Origin: Cryptomeria japonica
Taxonomy: Eukaryota; Streptophyta; Pinopsida; Cupressales; Cupressaceae
Reading direction: 5' to 3'
NCBI RefSeq assembly: GCF_030272615.1
Contig: NC_081410.1
Span: forward strand, 140,344,849 to 140,408,848
DNA length: 64,000 bases
This document shows positions 44,951-57,025 of the stretch, one piece after another (within the stretch, counting starts at the first letter, position 1; each line of letters begins with the position of its first letter). Both the position numbers and the translations under genes were made by a program. The notes beneath the pieces were generated by a model. The model was given only the letters and a program-made list of their open reading frames with translations. It was not told the DNA's origin and did no database searches.

Positions 44951-45936
44951 CACTAGTTAGAGTGATTTAATTTTAAATACCTCAGAGTCTTCAGATTATT
45001 CTGATTCTTAGGCTCTTGAAGTACTTCACCAACAACAACAATATCTAGATCAACTATCTCTACCAGATTAATCTGCTTCAGGATTTTAGTCTGTGTAGGC
45101 AAAGCAATATCTTGTTCATCAATTTCATATCCACATGCTCTGATTTTCTTACCAAAACATTCATCAACTTTTACATTTTCACTTTATACTACCTTTTTCA
45201 ACCTCTTATTGTAACATCGGTAGGCCTTTCTCTTAGTAAAATATCCCAAGAATATTCCTTCATCACATCTTGCATCAAACTTTCTATATACTCATCTCTT
45301 TTTATATAACATTTGCTTCCAAAAACTCTAAAATATCTAGCTGTAGGAACATGACCAAACCATAGCTCATAAGTAGTCTTACCCAAACCACCATTGATAT
45401 GCACCCGATTTAATGTGTAAACAACAATACTAACAACTTCCTTCCAAATGGTTTGCGCAACATTTCATTCAATCAACATCATTCTAGTAGCATCCAAGAT
45501 TGTTTTGTTCTTCCTTTCAACAACTCCATTCTATTGAGGGGTTCTAGGAGCAGATAACTATCTTCTATTTCCATTCCTCTCATAGATTGTATCAAACTCA
45601 CCGGACTTGAATTCTCCTCCTCTATCAGATCTCAGACACTTTAGCTTCAATCTCGTCTCAGTCTCCACCAATGCTTCTAATTTCTCCCTTAGAAATGTCA
45701 CCCACATCATTCTAGAGTGATCATCAATCAACAACATGAAATACCTGTCACCCTACATGCTTTTTACTCTAGTAGGACCACACAGGTCAGTATGCACAAG
45801 ATCTAACAGTCCATTAGATGTATACAGTTTGCTTTTAAATGATGTTCTTGTTTGCTTCCCCAATTGACATTGTTTACATACTGGATTAGAGGGTTTCACA
45901 ATCTTAGGTAGATCTCTAACAACTTGAGTATAACTT
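44951..45936 (-). pseudogene. Copia integrase of the old element
   Basis: Minus-strand blocks in order are an HTDLCGP-like block with a DDYSRMMWV-type block (45800-45700), KCLRSDRGGEF (about 45650), LSAPRTPQ followed by a stop and NGVVERKNKT (about 45540), and YELWFGHVPTARYFRVFGSK (45375-45310). The Asp, Asp and Glu of the DDE catalytic triad are visible. Stops and a GNRR-stop interruption disable it. The zinc-binding N-terminal part is separated by the nested element that inserted at 45937. Confidence 0.8.
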
Positions 45937-47002
45937 TGTAGGTCCCGGAGACAACTGAGAGGGGGTTTGGAGGGGGGGGGTGAATCAGTTGTTTAATAAA
46001 TTCAAACCAAAAATTTATTAACCAACTTAATGCTTAATACCAGTAAATCAGTTAAGTATGCTGGTAGATAGTGTTAATAGTAAATTTCTATACCATTAAG
46101 AATTAATGCATGAAACATAAGCACAAAGTCATCCACAACACATGACACCAATATTTGTACATGGAAACCCTGTAAGGGAAAAACCACAGTGGGAAACCTT
46201 ACCCATAATCAGATGATACTACTATAGATAGTAAGTGTACAAGAGGGGTCTACACATGCAGAAAGGCCAATAGCCTAGATCTCACTGCTCAATCACAAAT
46301 GGGAGTCACACTGACTACAGTTGGATGGTTAAATCCAATAAGAATGTACTGCAAAAAATTGCATCTACATATGCTGAATTTAGTACCAGTGTAATGCTGA
46401 TATGCTTCTACAAAAACCTAACTTCACCTTCAAATGATGTCTTTGTGTATGCCTCTGCTTTATCTCGCATATACTTTCACTTGAATCTTTTTCGCATTCC
46501 ACTCTTGATCTTACAAATAAGATCTTACATTTATACCATACCCTAAGACAAATTTTAGTAGGTCGGCTCTACAAGATATTACAATAAAAACATTTTACAA
46601 ACAATACAATATTTGATGCAATAACCGATTGAATATGTCGGCTTAATGCATTTACAGCAATAATAAATCATCTCCATAGTGTGCCATGATGATCTGGATA
46701 AGATAAACCTGCCGGTGTAACCCTAGATAACCTGGACCTATTTGCCGGTAAAAGTAAATATGCAAATAAGAATATACCAGTGATTATTACTTCAAAATAA
46801 AGTGTCCACATGATGTCTTCGACATTACCAAGTGTCTTCCATGTAATTCCAGGTACCGGTGAACATTATATCCTGCCGGTTAATCATATATCGGTAACTG
46901 TTGCACAGTTTACTGTTTGCCGATGAATGTTGCTGGATCTCCAAAGTAGGTGTATTTAGTAGGTGTTGAGATCAATGACAAAACCATACCAAAATACCAA
47001 CA
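45937..47002 (-). repeat. 3' LTR of the nested copia
   Basis: 1066 bp. It starts TGTAGGTCCCGG and ends ATACCAACA, followed by ATCTCCCGCTTTGGC, the polypurine tract complement with one changed base. It carries several (A/G)CCGGT words and both shared LTR blocks (about 45953-45992 and 46161-46196). Confidence 0.95.
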
Positions 47003-47352
47003 ATCTCCCGCTTTGGCATTGATGGCAACACAAGATGGAAAAACCATCAAAGTGCCAAAACAGAAATGCCAAGTGTAAAACCAACAATCTCCTCAAGGTG
47101 ACAATCTCTCCCCCTGGAAGCAACATGAGTTATTTGATGTTATCCTGTACCAATTTTCATAGATATCTCTCCTCAATTAATAATGTGTTTTTCCATATAT
47201 CTCTCCCCCTTTGACATCAAATGCCAAAGCTACAAAATTTAAGTCCATACAAAAATACCAACTACTCCCCTTGATAAGTAGCTTCCTCATCAAATACCGG
47301 AATAAAAGATTTGTCCATTTAATTCTACCAATTGATGACAATCATCAATTGT
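47003..47352 (-). other. Polypurine tract and 3' untranslated region of nested copia
   Basis: Besides the tract at 47003-47017, complements of GGGGGAGA occur near 47107, 47203 (before TTTGACATCAAATGCC) and 47267. These are reiterated copies of the same motif. Confidence 0.75.
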
Positions 47353-50300
47353 CTAAGTCTCTACCGGTGGAGGTATGACTCCGAGCTGATCTCTAAGATA
47401 CTCAAAATTTTCCTTAGGCAAAGGTTTTGTGAAAATATCTACAAGTTGTTCTTTAGTATTCACATAAACTAGTTTTATCTCCTTTTCTTCAACTTTTTCC
47501 CTTAGAAAATTCAGTTTGATAGAAACATGTTTTGTTTCAGAATGTAATACTGGATTCTTAGATATATCAATAGATGTAGTGTTATCACAATATATAGTAA
47601 TAGGTTCCTTGCATTTTACCTTTATGTCTTTCAACATTTGCTTAAGCCAAAGTACCTGTGTATAGTTTGTTGCTGCTGCAAAATATTCTGATTCTGCTAT
47701 TGATAAAGATGTACAACTCTGTTTCTTACTTAACCAAGAAACTAATCTCTTTCCAAGAAAGAATGCTCCTCCAGTGGTGCTTTTTCTATCATCCACATCT
47801 ACTGCCCAATTTGCATCTGTGTATGCATATAGATCAAAATTTTCATCTTTAGGATACCATAATCCAAGATTTGTTGTGCCTTGTAAGTACCAGAAAATCC
47901 TTTTTACTGCTGATTCATGATTTTCCCTAGGATTACTCTGAAATCTAGAAACTATACATACTGCATTCATAATATCAGTTCTGGTTTGTGTCAAATATAG
48001 TAAACCTCCTATCATAGATTTGTATCTAGTTGGATTAACAGGTGTAGATTCATCCCTTTAAGATAATTTGTCATTTGTAGTCATAGGTGTGCTTACCGGT
48101 TTAGAGTTCTCCATCCCAAATTTCTTAAGTAGTTCTTTCAAGTACTTAGATTGACTCAAAAATATGCCTTTATCAGTCTATAAAATCTGCAATCCTAAAA
48201 AGAATTTTATTTCTCCGATCATAGACATTTCAAATTCTTGCTGCATTTCAATAGAAAATTCTTTGCATAATTCATCTTCTCCTCCAAAGATTATATCATC
48301 AACAAATACTTCAATAATCAAGATGTCATCATTAGTTACTTTGTAATATAAATTGCTATTTGCATTTCCTTTAGTAAAACCAATCTTTAAAAGATACTTA
48401 TCCAATCTTGCATACCAAGCTCATGGAGCTCGTTTTAATCCATACAGAGCTTTTCTTAATCTGCAAACCATATCATTGTCATCTGTCAAGGAAAATCCAT
48501 CAGGTTGTTCAATATAAACTTCCTCTTCAAGATCTTCATTAAAAAATGCACATTTAATATCCATTTGATAAACTTTGTAATCCTTGTGAGCTGCAAAAGC
48601 CAAGAATAATCTAACTGCCTCAATTCTGGCTACCGATGCAAAGGTTTCATTGTAATCAACTCCTTCTTTCTAAGAATATCCCTTACACACTAGTCTTGCT
48701 TTATTTTTGACAACCTTACCATCTTCATTGAGTTTGTTTCTAAATACCATTTGGTTCCAATTACATTTTTATTTTTAGGTCGGGGAACTAATGTCCAAGT
48801 ATTATTTTTCTCAATTTGTCCTAATTCTTCTTCCATAGCTTTAATCCAACATTTATCTTCACATGCCTCATTGATAAATAATGGTTCAATTTGAGAAATA
48901 AGACATACCTCTTCATTTGCCAATCTTCCTCTTGTCATGACTCCTTTAAATTTGCTTCCAATTATCTGATTTTCAGAATGATTCAGTCTTACATACCAGG
49001 GTGTCTTAGTCTGTTATTGTTCTTCAATTAATGTGGAATCCTCTGATGATACCGGAGTAACTGGATCATCATTCTATACTGGTGGATTTATTGTAGGTCC
49101 ATTTGTCATAATTTCTGTTTCTGGTTCAGAGTCTATATACCTTGAAGTTCCTCTGAATTGTTCATCAATCTTTACATTTGTACTCTCAATAATTTTCTGT
49201 AATCTTTTATTAAAACCTCTATATGCTTTACTCTTAGATGAATAACCAAGAAATATTCCTTCATCACTTCTAGGATCAAACTTTCCAATATACTCATCTC
49301 TTCTAATATAACATTTACTTCCAAAAATTCTGAAATACTTAAGAGTAGGAGTATTACCAAACCATAGTTCATGAGGGGTCTTACCGGTTTCACCTTTGAT
49401 GTGAACTTTGTTGAATGTATAGACAGCAGTGCTTACTGCCTCTCTTCAGTACACATGTGGTATATTTGCTTCTGATAACATACTTCTTGCTGCATCCAAA
49501 ATAGTTCTGTTTTTTCTTTCAACAACTCCATTTTGTTGTGGTGTCCGAGGTGCTAATAACTATCTTTTGATTCCATTTACTTCACAGAATGTATTAAAAT
49601 CTTTAGATGTGAATTCTCCTCCTTGATCTGATCTTAAACATTTAATTTTCTTACCGGTTTCATTTTCAACCATTGCTTTTAATAGTTTGAACTTCCCAAG
49701 TGCTTCTGATTTTTCTCTTAGAAAAGTAACCCAACACATTCTAGAATAATCATCAATAATTAGCATGAAATATCTATCACCTTGTAAGCTTTTAGTTCTA
49801 GTTGGACCACATAAATCAGTGTGAATTAAATCAAGGGCATTATTGGATTTTTCTGGAATACTTTTGAAACTAGCTCTAACTTGTTTTCCAAATTGACATT
49901 CCTTGCAAATTGTATTCTGAGGTTTCACAATTTTAGGTAGATCTCTAATTGCCTTAGAAGTACTGATTTTTACCATGCAATCAAAATTTACATGACATAG
50001 TCTTTTATGCCATAGCCAACTTTCATCTATATGTGCAATTAAGCATGCCTTTTCACTGTTATTCAAATGAAAGATATTACCTCTAGTCTGATTACCGGTT
50101 GCAATTTCCAAACCAGTTCTATTCATGATTTTGCATTTTCCATTTTTAAATTGTAACTGAAAACCTTTCTCAACTAATTGACCAACACTTAAAAGATTAT
50201 GTTTTAATCCTTCAACATAGTAGACATTGTCAGTGTTATGTTTACCATCAAGAGATATTGAACCCTTACCTTTGATTGAACAAGCTTTGTCATCTCTGAA

Positions 50301-50450
50301 TCTTACTAAACCTCCATTGTATTCTTGAAAGTTCAAGAATTTACCTTTGTCTCTAGTCATGTGATGTGAGCATCCTGAGTCAATAATCCTTTCATCCTTT
50401 GATTCAACTTTAGCTGCTAGGACCTATTCTACTGGTTGAGCAATAGGTAC
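47353..50450 (-). pseudogene. Copia pol: protease, integrase, reverse transcriptase, RNase H
   Basis: DSGCSHHM (about 50390-50365) is the aspartic protease site. HKRLCHVNF...CKECQFGK is the pre-integrase zinc motif. HTDLCGP, CLRSDQGGEF and NGVVERKNRT give the integrase DDE residues. Reverse transcriptase shows VYQMDIKCAFFNEDLEEEVY, LYGLKRAP and FVDDIIFG. RNase H (48015-47353) has YTDANWA, ESEYFAA, YCDNTTS and HSETKHVSIK, ending GVIPPPVET. Stops interrupt the frame near 50450, 50425, 49560, 49445, 48665, 48420, 48178 and 48060, and a one-base loss near 48745 shifts it. The protein would process the polyprotein, reverse transcribe and integrate the element. Confidence 0.9.
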
Positions 50451-51506
50451 TCATTGATCTTCTATTATAGCAACAAAGACCCATCCATTGTCTACTGGAT
50501 CCTCATCAGAATCATCAGTCACACCTTCATCAGCAATGTAACAAGATTTATCTTTGTTTTTCTTAAATCTGTATCTCTGATATTCAGGATTAGGTTTGTA
50601 TGTTCTTCTAGCTTCTTCTCTTAGTCTAGCATGTCTATCAGGGCATTTTGAAGCCATATGACCAATCTTATTGCAGTTAAAACATTTAAAGGGTGCTTTA
50701 CTTTCATACTTACTTCCAATTGGGCCTTTTGGCATTTTTCTTGCAAATAGTGCTTCAAGTTCTTCAAGCTCTTCATTCTCCTTCCTGGTTTCTTCATGTT
50801 CTCTTGCATAAAAGGCTCTCCAGTCTGATTTGTCAAAGGATGGTGCAGATGATGTTGATGCTTTGAAGGCCAAATCAATTTTTATAGTAGTAACAGGACC
50901 AAATTCCTCAATTTCAAAAGCTGAAAGTTTTCCAATCAATGTATCCCTAGTTACTGATGTATTAGGCATTGTTCTCAACTCATTTATACCAGTAACCTTC
51001 ATTTTATATGCAGGTGGCAAACCTCTTAATATTTTTGAAACAATCTCATCTTCACTCAAGGTTCCTCCACAACATTTGATACCCAAAATAATTTCATTTA
51101 CTCTTTCCATAAAAGCAGAAATCCTTTCATCTTCTTCCATTTTCAGATGTTCATACCTAACTCGGAAGCTTCCAAGTTTTGCAATTTTGACTATGGAATC
51201 CCCTTCATTCAGTGTTTCCAAATGATCCCAAATAGCTTTTGCAGTGGACATATCTGATAATCCCATGATTTGTTGATCTAATAATGTGCTCAAGAGTGCT
51301 TCCCTTGCTTTGCAATCATTTTCTTCATCTTTAGCTAAAGTAGTGGGAGCAGTCTGACCAGCTACAACAGCAGTATAACCATTCTTAGTAACTTCCTAGA
51401 TGTCTTTACAAATGCAATTCAGATGTGTCTCCATTCTGATTTTCCATATCCCATAGTTGGTTCCATCAAGTTTAGGACTATCCTTTCTGAAATAATTAGT
51501 AGGCAT
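50451..51506 (-). pseudogene. Copia gag with one CCHC zinc knuckle
   Basis: ATG at 51506 (MPTNYFRKDSPKLDGTNYG) opens a frame of about 350 codons that ends at 50451. GTNYGIWKIRME is the N-terminal gag signature. A central UBN2/retrotran-gag fold is recognised from IWDHLETL, RYEHLKMEEDERISAFMERV and ILRGLPPAYK. The CFNCNKIGHMASKC zinc knuckle (about 50680-50640) follows, and the tail is acidic. One in-frame TAG at about 51400 (DI-stop-EV) probably replaced a Trp codon. Gag coats the RNA and forms the virus-like particle. Confidence 0.9.
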
Positions 51507-51550
51507 TGGATCTCCTCAAGTTGTTAAACTTTTGCAAAAAGAGGACTAGG

Positions 51551-51563
51551 CTCTAATGCCAAT
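51551..51563 (-). other. Primer-binding site, mutated
   Basis: The minus strand reads ATTGGCATTAGAG where the canonical site is ATTGGTATCAGAG, so two bases have changed, both of the C/T type. Confidence 0.8.
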
Positions 51564-52617
51564 TGTAGGTCCCGGAGACAACTGAGAGGGAGGGGGTGAA
51601 TCAGTTGTCTAATAAATTCAAACCAAAAACTTATTAACCAACTTAATGCTTAATACCGGTAAATCAGTTAAGTATGCTGGTAGACAGTGTTAATAGTAAA
51701 TTGCTATACCAGTAAGAATTAATGCATGAAACATAAACACAAAGTCATCCACAACACATGACACCAATATTTGTACATGGAAACCTTGTAAGGGAAAAAC
51801 CACGGTGGGAAACCTTACCCACAATCAGATGATACTACTATAGATAGTGAGTGTACAAGAGGGGTCTGCACATGCAGAAAGGCCAATAGCCTAGAGCTCA
51901 CTGCTCAATCACAAATGGGAGTCACACTGACTACAGTTGGATGGTTAAATCCAATAACAATGTACTGCACAAAATTGCATCTACATATGCTGAATTCAGT
52001 ACCAGTGTAATGTTGATATGCTTCTACAAAAACCTAACTTCACCTTCAAATGATGTCTTCATGTATGCCTCTGCTTTATCTCACATATAATTTTAGTTGA
52101 AACTTTTTTGCAATCCACTCTTGATCTTACAAATAAGATCTTACATTTATACCATACCCTAAGACCAATTTTAGTAGGTTGGCTCTACAAGATATTACAA
52201 TAAAAACATTTTACAAACAATACAATATCCAATGCAATAACCAATTGAATATGTTGGCTTAATGCATTTACAACAATAATAAATCATCTCCATAGCATGC
52301 CATGCTGATTTGGAAAAGATAAACCTGCCGGTGTAACCCTAGATAACCTGGACCTATTTGCCGGTAAAAGCAAATATGCAAATAAGAATATACCAGTGAT
52401 TATTACTTCAAATAAAGTGTCCACATGATGTCTTCGACATTACCAAGTGTCTTCCATGTCATTCCAGGTACTGGTGAACATTATATCCTGCCGGTTAATC
52501 ATATACCGGTAACTGTTGCACAATTTACTGTTTGCCGGTGAATGTTGCTGGATCTCCAAAGTAGGTGTATTTAGTAGGTGTTGACATCAATGAAAAAACC
52601 ATACCAAAATACCAACA
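51564..52617 (-). repeat. 5' LTR of the nested copia
   Basis: 1054 bp, TGTAGGTCCCGG to CCAACA. It matches 45937-47002 along its whole length with only scattered substitutions and small indels. It is followed by the AACTT duplication. Confidence 0.95.
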
Positions 52618-53304
52618 AACTTAACCTTATCATAAATTCAAAGTTAACATAACACATCCTCCTATTCCACAACAAACTTTCATCTATTTAAGCAATCAAA
52701 CAACTTTTCTCAGCAGCATTGAAGTGACGGATATTACCTTTAGTTTTAGTCCCTATTGCAATCTCTACACCAGAGGCATTCAAAATATTGCATTTACCAA
52801 TCTTGAATTGCAAATCATATCCCTTGTCAACCATCTTTCCAATACTTAGAAGATTATTCTTTAATCCTTCAACATATAAGACATCATCAATTTTAATCTT
52901 ACCATCAAAAGATATAGAACCTCTACCACGAATCACACAAGCTTTATCATCTCCAAATCTTACTATGCCACCATCATACATTTCCATAGTCACAAATTTA
53001 CTTTTATCACCTGCCATATGATGTGAACAACCACGCTCAATTACCCATTCATCTCTCTCTTCAATCTTAGCAGCCAAAGCTTTCTCCTCAACAATACAAC
53101 TTGTAGGATTCACTAGTACCAGATCATCTTCTTTGATTGCAGTAAACACAAACTCATCTCCCGAGTTACCATTACCTAATTCTTCATCTGTCACATTTCC
53201 ATCAACACCATAATAGCATCTCTTCTTTTTTTTTTAAATTTCTGGTAGGGATTGTAAGGCTTATCATGCTTATTATTCCTCATATCTATCATGATTATCA
53301 AATC
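52618..53304 (-). pseudogene. Copia gag tail, protease and pre-integrase region of the old element
   Basis: On the minus strand, sequence after NPYQKFKKK (gag tail) runs into a TDEELGN acidic linker and ERGCSHHMAGDKSKFV. In the last, the protease DSG has become ERG, so the catalytic Asp is lost. GSISFDGKIKIDDVLYVEGL and NNLLSIGKMVDKGYDLQFK follow, then the start of the pre-integrase domain. It joins the integrase piece at 45936 across the nested copia. The gag zinc knuckle and N-terminus are cut off at 53304. Confidence 0.85.
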
Positions 53305-54233
53305 TGGTAGAACACAAGATATCCCTGAGAGGGGGGTGAATCAGTGATTATAAACAATTTCAAACAATATGTGCAACTAGTAGGACAATGAAAACACTAA
53401 AAAGAAATCAAACATAAGAGCACATCACATAACACCGGATATACGAGGAAAACCTAATATGAGAAAAACCTCGGTTAGAAATGTTGCTGGAGATCTACTG
53501 CTCAAATCCAGCCTCATAATGAAATAACAGTTTTACAATGTTTAGGGCACCAACCCAAGGAGAACCAACCCCTTACAATTAATGGGAACCTACCCAAAGG
53601 AGCACTAACCCCTGATCTATTTTGAGCACCAACTCAAGGAACACCAACCCCTATATTGAGCACCCACTCAGTGAAATACAATGAGATATAAAATCAATAC
53701 AATGATAAACACTTTGTTACAAATGAGTTTTGTAACCCCTGCAACTAATTCACTCTACTGGTTGAACTCTTTTCTATCACACTACTTCTTCTCTATCAAA
53801 TTTCAGTTCTCTCTATCTAAATCCTCTTCAACTCAACTTTTTCTTTGTTAGATATTCTCTCACTCTCTATCTTCTCTCCTTCACTCTCTATTGCTACCTT
53901 ACCGGGTCAATCTCTACCGGTTTGATAGATTGTTATTCTCTATAACCGTTTGTTGGTTACCTTAAACCTTGTCGGTTAATCCTTCTTTCTGGTTCTTCTT
54001 CTAACATAGTCACTTCAATATTTTTCTATCAATGCTCAAACTGATCAACTCTCCTCTAGCATAATCATAGTTTCTCATCATATAGCTTAAGTCTTTGATC
54101 TGCACATTTATACACATGCTTTCCCGCCAAAAAAAAAACTCAAACTTTATGCACCTGGGGTTTTCTTCACTGACCATGATCCATATCAAATCAGATATCA
54201 TCTTCTTGAATTGACAACCTGCAATAGATCAAC
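53305..54233 (-). repeat. LTR fragment of a third LTR family, minus orientation
   Basis: It begins TGGTAGAACACAAG and carries CCCTGAGAGGGGGGTGAATC at about 53322 and ACGAGGAAAACC...AAAAACCTCGG at 53443-53476. The first about 450 bp align with the complement of the 3' part of the LTR at 54468-56952, so the two form an inverted pair of related LTRs. The outer end is uncertain; GATCAACA at about 54233 is a possible terminus. The internal region of this element is not recognisable. Confidence 0.6.
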
Positions 54234-54467
54234 AAAAAAATATCTATCCTTTTTTATTCTTCCAATAAATGTTTACTATATTTAGCAAACTGGATCATGT
54301 TCATCGGCCTTGATTTTGTTGATTACAATAAATGATCTAGTTGTTTCCTTCTCCAAATCAACAAGACGATCAGATGTCTTGCTTTGATCATAATATCAAA
54401 AAAAAAAAAACTTTTCCTTTTGATCTACTTTGAGCCACAATCCTCTACAATTGATCCATGATTTTTG
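54234..54467. other. Unassigned AT-rich junction stretch
   Basis: Runs of A (54126-54137 nearby, 54399-54411) and no reading frame of note. It separates the two inverted LTRs. Confidence 0.4.
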
Positions 54468-56952
54468 TGTTCGCATTGTGTTGTCATTGATGTCAACCAA
54501 TATAGGAAGGCTATCATTATGAGAGATGTATGTGCAACACTGTCATTGTTTCATACTAGAGAGAATGTCATTCAGTACAATTACCATTGGAGTCATTGGT
54601 ACACAATTTAGTGTTTAACTTGTGTGGATGAAATGCATAGGTTACCAGTACAGTCTATCACTGGTAAGGAAAGGGTGTCAACTAGTAAGAGTTGTGTTGA
54701 CAATGAGTGGCTGCCAACTGGAAAGCATATGACCAATGTACAAGCATGATGAGAAAAATATTGGTGGTTGATTGTGATGAAGAGGCATAATTCTATCTAA
54801 AACACATCAACACTAGAGGAGAAGGATGTACAAGTCACCGGTACACTGTGTGAATGCAGAACAATAGGACTCCCACTAGATAGTGATGTAGTCTCCATGT
54901 GAAGAGATGACTGATAGTGAGTGTGCCCCACACTAGATCATATGTTCCTATTTGAAGATATGATGCACAAACATGGAAGCCACATTTGTACATTGCAAGA
55001 TGTAGATGACAAGGATCCACTCCCACCAGTAGGTAGAGTTTATCTCCTATTATGCAAAGTATGCATCATAGTTTTATGAGATAAGATCGAAGTGTTAAAG
55101 GCATGAGTTTGAAGGCTCACATCAGATCTACTGGTGAATTACAAAGATACCTCAAGTGCATGAAATCAGGGATATGCACTAGATGAACAATTGAAGTGTG
55201 ATGGGTTTTTCACCTTGACAAACCGGTTGAGATGATGTCCAGTCTGATGATGAAGAAGGCAAGGCTAAGAAGTTGCAGATAGAGAGTACAACCAACATGC
55301 AGATGCCTGAGATAGAAATAGTTGAAGGTTGATGACATGGTGTCATCAAAGAGGTTTACTGGTATGTGAGTCCACTGGTAATATAAAAAAGAGCAGATGC
55401 AAAAGACTCCCATCTGATGAAGATGTTCATAAGGTAGGTTAAGAGTGTTGACTGATTTAGTGTTCCACCAGAAGAGAAGCAGAGTGCAAGGTTGAAAGTA
55501 GACCAGTTAAGGGTTTAATTGACAGGGTTAGTAAGCCGATAGAACAACTCGGTATTAGAGTTGGTTGGTGATCCCATCCGTGCTTACATAGATAACCTCA
55601 CAGAGGTAGATGCTGACACAGGGACCACGTGGAGGTGAAGTGGCATGCATGCACAGGGCGGCATGTTGAGTCAGTGAGGTGTCAAGCAGTAAGGTAAATG
55701 GTGACAGGTCAACATTTATGTCGACGATGAGATTCACAGGATGCATAGTAGAGGTTTGTAGCTCAAGGTTGGGAGAAAAACAAAAATTCAGCTCAGTCTA
55801 TTTGAGCAGATTGAGGAAGATGAAGGAAACCACAAAACTATTCTTGGTGATAAACCAAGAAATCTGCTGACAGGTTAAGAGCAGGATGCTAAAAATAGAA
55901 GGCGTGTTCTAGAAGGCATGATAATGGCCAGATTGATTGATGAGTTATAGTTCATCAATCTAGGTGATCAAATCTAATGAGATCTGATTGGATTTGGTTT
56001 TCCTTGAGGCCGATGAGGAAGCCCTAACCGCCCAAAATATGAATTGGCTTTTGGAGGGAAAACTAGTTTATAAATACACAAGCCAAAATTGATGAAGGAT
56101 GCCGCTGGATGAGAGGGTATTTCTATTAAAGGAGGGAAATCAGTCAAGTGCTCATCAAGAAGAAGAAGAAGAAGAAGAAGATACTGAGTGAAAAGAAGAA
56201 AATGGTTGAAGTGTTCAATCGGCATCAGTGAGGCTACTGGTAGTCAGCTATTGAGTCTGACAAAGGAGAGGATCGACAGTGACCATATTGATAAAGAAGA
56301 ACTACAGAAGACTACGAAGAAGGGAGGCATACAATCAACAGAGTGTAGTACTAGTGGAGAGCAGTGGTGTAGCAGAGAGATGAGAGAACTAGTAAAGTGT
56401 AGAACCAACAAAGAGTAGAATCGGTAGAGAAGGAGAAGAGGCTGAACTGACAAGAGTGCAACATAGAGTAAGGTTGTAGTAATGAGAGGGTGAATAGAGT
56501 ACCAGTAGTGAACTGGATAGAAGACCCAACAGAGATTTGCAAAAGAGTTACAAAATCCATTTGTAACAAGATTATTACTTTTTTATTTGAATATACTCAT
56601 TATAGATGATTGATTTGTAGCTTGGTGCAGGGGTTGTAGCTCCTTGGGTTGGTGCTTCTTGGGTTGGTACCCTAAACATTGTAATAAAAGATTCATTGTG
56701 AGGTTGGATTGGAGCAGTAGACTCCAACAACATTTCTCACCGAGGTTTTTCCCATCTTGGGTTTTCCTCGTATATGGTGGTGTTATGTGATGGCTCCTTT
56801 ATGTGTGAGTGCATTTGTGTTAGTCTCCCATCTAACCGATAAGTCTGCATTCAGTTAGACTTGATAACTCATATACTCACATAGGATAGTCAAAGGGAAA
56901 ATTTTGAGAACCACTGATTCACCCCCCTCTTAGTGGTACATTGTGTCTAACA
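54468..56952 (+). repeat. 5' LTR, 2485 bp
   Basis: Starts TGTTCGCATTGTG (TGTTGGCATTGTG in the partner) and ends TCTAACA before the primer site. A GAA microsatellite lies at 56157-56181. The blocks CACCGAGGTTTTTCCCATCT (56740-56759) and GATTCACCCCCCTCTTAGTG (56917-56936) match the common LTR blocks in complement. Confidence 0.85.
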
Positions 56953-56953
56953 A

Positions 56954-56967
56954 TTGGTATCAGAGCC
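56954..56967 (+). other. Primer-binding site, initiator tRNA-Met type
   Basis: TTGGTATCAGAGCC starts two bases after the LTR end, a perfect plant copia-type primer site. Confidence 0.9.
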
Positions 56968-57025
56968 TAGGTTCCCGGTTAGTCAAACTTTCTCTAGCTT
57001 GGGTAGATTCTGGCATAAGGACACA

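Larger units (their letters stand above)
45937..52617 (-). mobile_element. Near-complete Ty1/copia element with AACTT target duplication
   Basis: LTRs 45937-47002 and 51564-52617 (TGTAGG...CCAACA) are close to identical by eye, and the flanks 45932-45936 and 52618-52622 are both AACTT. On the minus strand the order is LTR, primer site, gag, protease, integrase, reverse transcriptase, RNase H, polypurine tract and LTR, the Ty1/copia order. Each domain is recognisable, but about eight stops and at least one frameshift make this copy defective. It lies in the pre-integrase/integrase region of the old copia element. Confidence 0.95.
27523..53304 (-). mobile_element. Old copia element, fragmented by at least four nested insertions
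   Basis: Minus-strand copia coding pieces occur in correct reverse order: LTR (27523-28800), 3' untranslated region, RNase H (29149-29266 and 30190-30647), reverse transcriptase (31461-31821 and 44248-44950), integrase (45000-45936), then pre-integrase, protease and the gag tail (52618-53304). The gaps are an AT-rich insert, a second AT-rich insert, a 12.4-kb LTR element and a younger copia element. The element is finally cut at 53304 by another LTR. Its gag N-terminal part and 5' LTR are not in the window. Confidence 0.85.

Noticed and set aside
53821-53960. Pyrimidine-rich stretch resembling a splice region
   Set aside because: It lies within the LTR fragment and aligns with the related LTR on the other strand.
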